64,000 nucleotides of DNA from Brachynemurus nebulosus (taxonomy: Eukaryota; Arthropoda; Insecta; Neuroptera; Myrmeleontidae), in NCBI GenBank assembly GCA_035578155.1, contig JAPWDM010000008.1, positions 2,738,001-2,802,000 on the forward strand. Direction: 5' to 3'. The position numbers were made by a program, and so were the translations under genes. This document shows positions 59,017 through 64,000 of this stretch, in pieces. Each line of letters starts with the position of its first letter. The first letter of the stretch is position 1. The notes beneath the pieces were generated by a model. The model saw nothing but the letters and a program-made list of their open reading frames with translations, was not told the origin of the DNA and searched no databases.

Positions 59017-59342
59017 CGCACGATAACTCTCGAACGAAATGTCCTAGGTTTACGAAATTTGGTGACAATGTTAGAAATGCCAAACCGTTGGACAAGTTCG
59101 TTAGCCAGACACGTCGAATGTCAAGAACGTGCTTTTTGTTCTTGCAAAAAATTAGTTTTTTGCCAAAATTTCCACTTAATCAACAATTTTTGCGAAATTT
59201 TTTTTACTCCATTTAAAAGAGGAGAAAAAATTACATAAAAGAGCTCTTTCAACTATTGTTCTATGTCAACTAGTTTGCGAGAAATACTAACTTTTATAAA
59301 CGGAAATTCGCTATGTTATGCAGGATGCTGCGACAGGGGTAT
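58823..59342 (+). repeat. dispersed repeat R2, complete copy
   Basis: TAGCGAATTTTATTACG, GAGCCCGGGACTATGGCAG, (TA)n, CACGATAACTCTCGAACG, and an end GCTGCGACAGGGGTATT. Nearly the same as 10769-11317. Confidence 0.88.
58933..59013. repeat. (TA)n microsatellite in R2
   Basis: An 81-bp TA tract. Confidence 0.98.
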
Positions 59343-60512
59343 TTAATTATTGATTTATTTTTTTTTGTCATTTTGTTTGTAATTTGGAGCATTTGGAATG
59401 TAGGTAGTGTATTTTTTTTGTGCAAATAATTATACAATTTGTAAATGAATGTTAAATAGCTTATCTATAGGTGAGTTTTTAGGAGGTTGTCTATTTTATC
59501 ATGACTAAGCTATTAACTTAGTCAAAATCTTACAATGCCAGTAGTCCATAATCCCTGTGATATTACTACGTAGTGGCCCATAATCACCGTGATCTGACTA
59601 CCGAAGTTCTGTCCAATTTTTTTTAATTTTAATAGGTGGAATAGTTTATTTTGGATGCCATAGGAACCTTTGAAGATCTAAAATCACAGACCAATGAACA
59701 CTATTATACTATACTACTAGTCAATGCGTAATGGCAGTTTGTAGGTATTTTTCTTGAAGCAGGTAACAAAGTGAGACGGGTGAAATTTAATGAAATAATA
59801 TAATGTCAGTTTTTGAGCAAATGCGACTACAGCTGAACTCTTTTTGTGCGGTGGATAGGGACCGCATAAAAAAAGCACCGCATATTTCGATCCAGATTGT
59901 ACAAAAAACTTTTTTTATGCGGTTGGTCGGGACCGCATCGCAAAAAGTTTCATCGAAAAAACATCACTCAAAACGCTCAAAGCTTAGAAATTTCCATAGA
60001 AGTTGCTTCTATAAACAAGATAAAGCATTAATTTACACGTAGAAACATTTTATTTCAATTTTATAACATTATGAAAATTTTGAAAAATACATCTGTAACA
60101 AAATTAAATGATGCAATAACTTATGTTCTTGTTAAATTATCTGAAAACGTTACTACGGATACCATTGGTTATTACATTGATTACTATATTACAGAATACT
60201 ATCCGGTCGTATCTGGCTGCCTCAATTATACATTTAGGTATATAATTAGTCTATATAATATATAATATGTTCATTGGTCTGTGTCTGAAATACATGTAGT
60301 TTAATTGTCTAACAGTGAAAAAATTTTAATAATTGTTTGGGTAGTTCATTTTATTCATTTTACACGCTTTTGTTGTCCTCAGGGTTCGGGGGACCTCAAA
60401 TAGCATATCCTAGGTCAATCTGGAATAGTTTAGCTTTCTGTCAGTGAGAAATTTTTCATAATCGGTTTGGTATAGTATAGATACCAAATAATTCAGTCCA
60501 TTTTTAGCAATC

Positions 60513-60515
<3 letters not shown>
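59343..60515. other. unassigned sequence
   Basis: Includes a local duplication of CCATAATC(C/A)C(T/C)GTGAT phrases (59549-59600) and a GGGACCGCAT(A/C) phrase repeated near 59859 and 59929. Frames at 59803-60042 and 60071-60265 show no recognisable domain. Confidence 0.45.

Positions 60516-60596
<81 letters not shown>
60516..60596. repeat. (TA)n microsatellite, left flank of R1 copy C
   Basis: An 81-bp TA tract directly joined to the R1 left end. Confidence 0.98.
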
Positions 60597-60599
<3 letters not shown>

Positions 60600-61527
60600 T
60601 TGACCGGGGTAATTGCGAATGGATTTTCATGAGTTGAGATAAAAGCGTTGTTTTCAGTATTTTTTATTTTATATATCACATTATGGTTGATTTATTTTTA
60701 ATTCTACATTATTCAGGATGCACCACACAAATTCTGAGCAAATTCGTATGAAAAACAAAAATTTTATAAGCCATTCACATTTCCCCGGTGCGGTTTTGCA
60801 AATCTTATGAATTTCGGCGTAAAAGTGAATGCCATCAGAAAAATTATTTAGAATGGATTACAAGAGAAGTGTGGTACGTCAGAGTAAAGCTCAGCTCAAA
60901 TTCGTCACATTTACTCCACTTTCAAATTCTTCATCAAACTTTAGCGGTCACAATTTCTCTTTGTTTAATGCAAGTTACGCATACCTCAAATTTCTACAAA
61001 AAATCAAAGTTAAAGAAAAATAACAAAAATTGTAGGAAAAAATTTATTACAAGCTAAAAATGATATTTTGATGATATTTTGTCATTTTATTATATAAAAA
61101 ATCAAAAAACACCATGTATTCATACAAAAACAAGGAAAATAAAACTTTTTCAAGGAAATAAATTTAGTTTACATGAATAAAAAACAACAATTTTTTTTTG
61201 TATTGTTTGTACAACGGAAACTTGCACAATCAGGTCACCAGCACCTTCATCAACATTTTCAACTCTGAAAAGGACACTACTGAGATTTTTGACCGAATGG
61301 GGGCATTTGTAATGACGTTCACAATTACCCCGCAATTTTAAAATCATGGGGTAATTGTGAATTGGTGATAAATTGTCCAATTTCTTTAGCAATTAATAAG
61401 GAACCGTCTCAGGGCTTAGACCACTTCTTTAAAAGTACTTTTAAACACTTTTAAAAAAAAGAAAGTGTATTTTAAAAAACGCCGTGAGCAGCGGGGCCCC
61501 ATCACGGTAGTCGAATTTTCCCCTTCA

Positions 61528-62240
61528 TCTTCGGTATTGAATGTTTACAAGCGAAATGTGATTGAAAGTCTACAACCGAATTGTCATTTTGTTGGTTTCA
61601 AAACTGGTGATGAGTGTTCGGCTGATCGAGGCTTTAAAAAAAGGTTTTAAGTATTTAAGGGCTGTATCTCAGTAAATTTCAATTTTGTGCCGAAAACAGG
61701 TAGCAGAAAAAAAACCAACACAATTCGTACGAGGGCATTCCTGCCCATGTTTATCCGCTAATTGCCTTTACGTTTTAGTTTTATATATTAAACAAGAACC
61801 TTAAATAGTAAACTGGAAGGCCTTTATAAAGATATTTTTTCTTTCAAAAAAAAAAAAAAATAAAAAATAAAAAATAAAAAAAATAAAAAAAAAATTATTT
61901 CTTCGGTATTGAGTGTCTACAAGCGAAATATAATTGAAAGTCCACAAGCGATTTGTAATTTTGGTGGTTTCAAAACTGATAATGAGTGTCCGGTTGATCG
62001 GGGCTTTATAAAAAGATTTTAAGTTTTTAAGGACTGAATCTCAGTAAATTTCAATTTTGTGCCGATAGAAGTTAACAGGAAAAAAGCCAACACAATTCGT
62101 ACGAGGGCATTTCTATCCATGCTTATCCGCCAATTGCCTTTGTGTTTTACTTTTAAATATTAAAAAAGGAACTTAAATAGTAAACTGGAAGGCTTTTATG
62201 AAGATATTTTTTCTTTCCAAAAAAATCCAAAATTTCTATT
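61528..62240 (+). repeat. internal duplication in R1 copy C
   Basis: The stretch starting TCTTCGGTATTGAATG is repeated from 61896 (TCTTCGGTATTGAGTG), separated by an A-rich run (61846-61893). The second unit has many substitutions but keeps an open frame to the same stop. Confidence 0.8.
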
Positions 62241-62463
62241 TTATAAATAATAAAAATCCAAAATTCCTAAATAATAATTAAATAAATAAATAAACAGTGA
62301 CTTTAATAACATTTGCAAATTACTTAATATGTATGTATTTCATTTGTTAAAAAATTGTATTCACTTTTTTTTAAATTTTTTAAAATTACTATTCGCCTAC
62401 TTGTATTTAGAATAAACATAATGCTTTTAAAACACATTTAACAATAGCATTCAATTCCGATGT

Positions 62464-63340
62464 AAAAATGGGAGAAGTGGGGGGAAAAGTGATGTGGACT
62501 CCCTACAAGGTACTAGCTGGATACTAACTGAATACATGTACAAAATTTCAGCCCTCTAGGTTTCCTTATGGAGTCTCTAGACGTGTTAGAAAACAAGCAA
62601 AAAAATTAAGGAAATATTGGCGTAAAAATCGTGGGGGTAAGGGTTAAAAGTTGAAACCTCCAAAAAACAGTGTCTGGCTATTAGCTTAACCTGTACACCA
62701 AATTTCAGCCCTCTAGGTTTATTTGGGGAGATTTTGACCCGAACGAAACTGTTAAAAAACAAGAAAAATCATGTTCTTTTGGGTATAAAAATGGTGGGGG
62801 TAGGGGTTAAAAGTCGAGACCCCCAAAAGGCACCCCCTTGATACTAACTCAATCCGAATACAAAATTTCAGCCCTCTAGGTTTATTCGGGTGACCTGTGC
62901 GAGTGGTACAAACTTCGAAAACGTCGAAAATGCATGAAATTGTAGCTTAAAAATGAGGGGGGTGGGAGTAAAATATTAAAACTTCAAAAAAGCACAACCT
63001 AGGTACGAACTTTATCAACACACCAAATTTCAACCCTCTACGTTAATTCTGGGGGGCTGGGGGCCTGTTAGATCCAGCGAAAATCGTTTTTCCCCCCTCT
63101 ACTCCCACCATATCATCCTAGGAAGCTGAATTTTGGATATGTTGTAGATAATTGACCGAAACATTATTTAAAACCGGTTTGGAAAAGTTTTATTGCTTTT
63201 CCGCCCCCCACCACCCCCTTAAAGGTCGGGTCCGAAAAAAAATTTGCCCAAAATTTGACCCCACTTTGATAGTATTGTTGTGCATCGGAATAAGCCCCAC
63301 TTACCAAATTTCATCTCTTAACTTCCATAGGGGGCCCCTA
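62464..63340 (+). repeat. tandem array of about 162-bp units, copy C
   Basis: Four direct units, then an inverted and a partial direct unit, in the same order and spacing as copy A. Confidence 0.85.
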
Positions 63341-63361
63341 CACATATTAAAAGGTTGCGGG

Positions 63362-63364
<3 letters not shown>

Positions 63365-63444
<80 letters not shown>
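63365..63444. repeat. (TA)n microsatellite in R1 core
   Basis: An 80-bp TA tract. Confidence 0.98.
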
Positions 63445-63448
<4 letters not shown>

Positions 63449-63749
63449 CATCTTTTTTTTTTACATAATCGTGTTCTACGGGTCCGAAAACGGATAGCGC
63501 CCCTGGTCTCGCCTCTCGCAGCTCTTATCGTATAGACTGTATAAGTCTAATTTTTCGGAGAAAATTCGACTAAAAAAAATTTTTTTGAGGATTGGTCGAA
63601 GTAAGATACATAAAATTTTGCAAGGGTTTTTTCAAAATAAAAAAAATTTTAATAGCATATTAAGAAAGGACAGAAAAACATATTAAGAGTTGATTTTTAA
63701 GAACATAGGCCCCGTTCACAATTGCCCCAATTCACAATTACCCCGGTCA

Positions 63750-63880
<131 letters not shown>

Positions 63881-64000
63881 TTTGCAATGAAATAACAATT
63901 TAGCGTGCTCGCCCGGATTCATTCATCTTCGTTGTCCGATATAAAGTTACCTAATTTTTTTCCATTTATTCAAAAATGTTATTGAATATATATATAAATT

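Overview
The window looks like nuclear DNA of an arthropod, most plausibly a hemipteran-type insect genome. This rests on the very high A+T content, long (TA)n microsatellites, the dense layering of short DNA transposons, and a widespread arthropod repeat whose end reads like GCCGCGGGTAAA...GCTAGTA (29.4-30.2 kb). No open frame reaches 150 codons. The longest frames are either (TA)n tracts read as Ile-Tyr repeats or frames inside repeats, so I annotate no protein-coding gene and no functional RNA gene. All coordinates and alignments were read by eye.

Almost everything that can be explained is transposon-derived. From left to right: a candidate inverted-repeat element (0.36-1.66 kb); a piggyBac-type MITE with TTAA duplications (2.4-3.3 kb); repeat R8; a nearly perfect large palindrome holding a mariner-type MITE inside (TA)n (4.3-5.8 kb); copies of R2, of R3 with an inserted tRNA-derived SINE, and of R16 (6-9.7 kb); a TTAA-flanked element with R2 inside (10.1-11.6 kb); small foldbacks (12.2-14 kb); a widespread arthropod element (14.9-15.9 kb); R5 (17-19 kb); the 2.9 kb TA-flanked element R1 copy A (20.3-23.3 kb); a three-level nested composite (25.1-28.5 kb); the widespread arthropod element again; R3 again; and a 2.3 kb inverted-arm element (32.5-34.7 kb).

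The second half holds foldbacks and R4 (35.3-37 kb), R9, R8 and mariner-like MITEs (37.5-39.6 kb), R5 interrupted by R4 (40.2-41.7 kb), a third piggyBac-type copy (43.9-44.8 kb), R9 and a full-length palindrome (45-46 kb), a palindromic array of heat-shock-element-like sites with a strict 103-bp period (46.3-47.4 kb), R6 interrupted by a piggyBac-type MITE (48.3-49.8 kb), a GC-rich island (50.3-50.8 kb), R1 core copy B (50.8-52.6 kb), a MITE carrying an 18-bp tandem motif (53.3-53.7 kb), mariner-like and tRNA-like sequences (54.5-55.9 kb), a hAT-type insertion with an 8-bp duplication (56.3-58.1 kb), another R2, and R1 copy C flanked on both sides by (TA)n (60.6-63.8 kb).

Nothing here acts together as a pathway. 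The coherent story is structural: TA-, TTAA- and 8-10-bp-targeting DNA transposons have inserted into each other, and several insertions can be proven within the window because an empty-site copy is also present. The most unusual signals are the 103-bp-period array with HSF-like sites, the palindrome with 406-bp arms, the R1 array of about 162-bp units with one inverted unit, and three TTAA-flanked families with G-rich ends.
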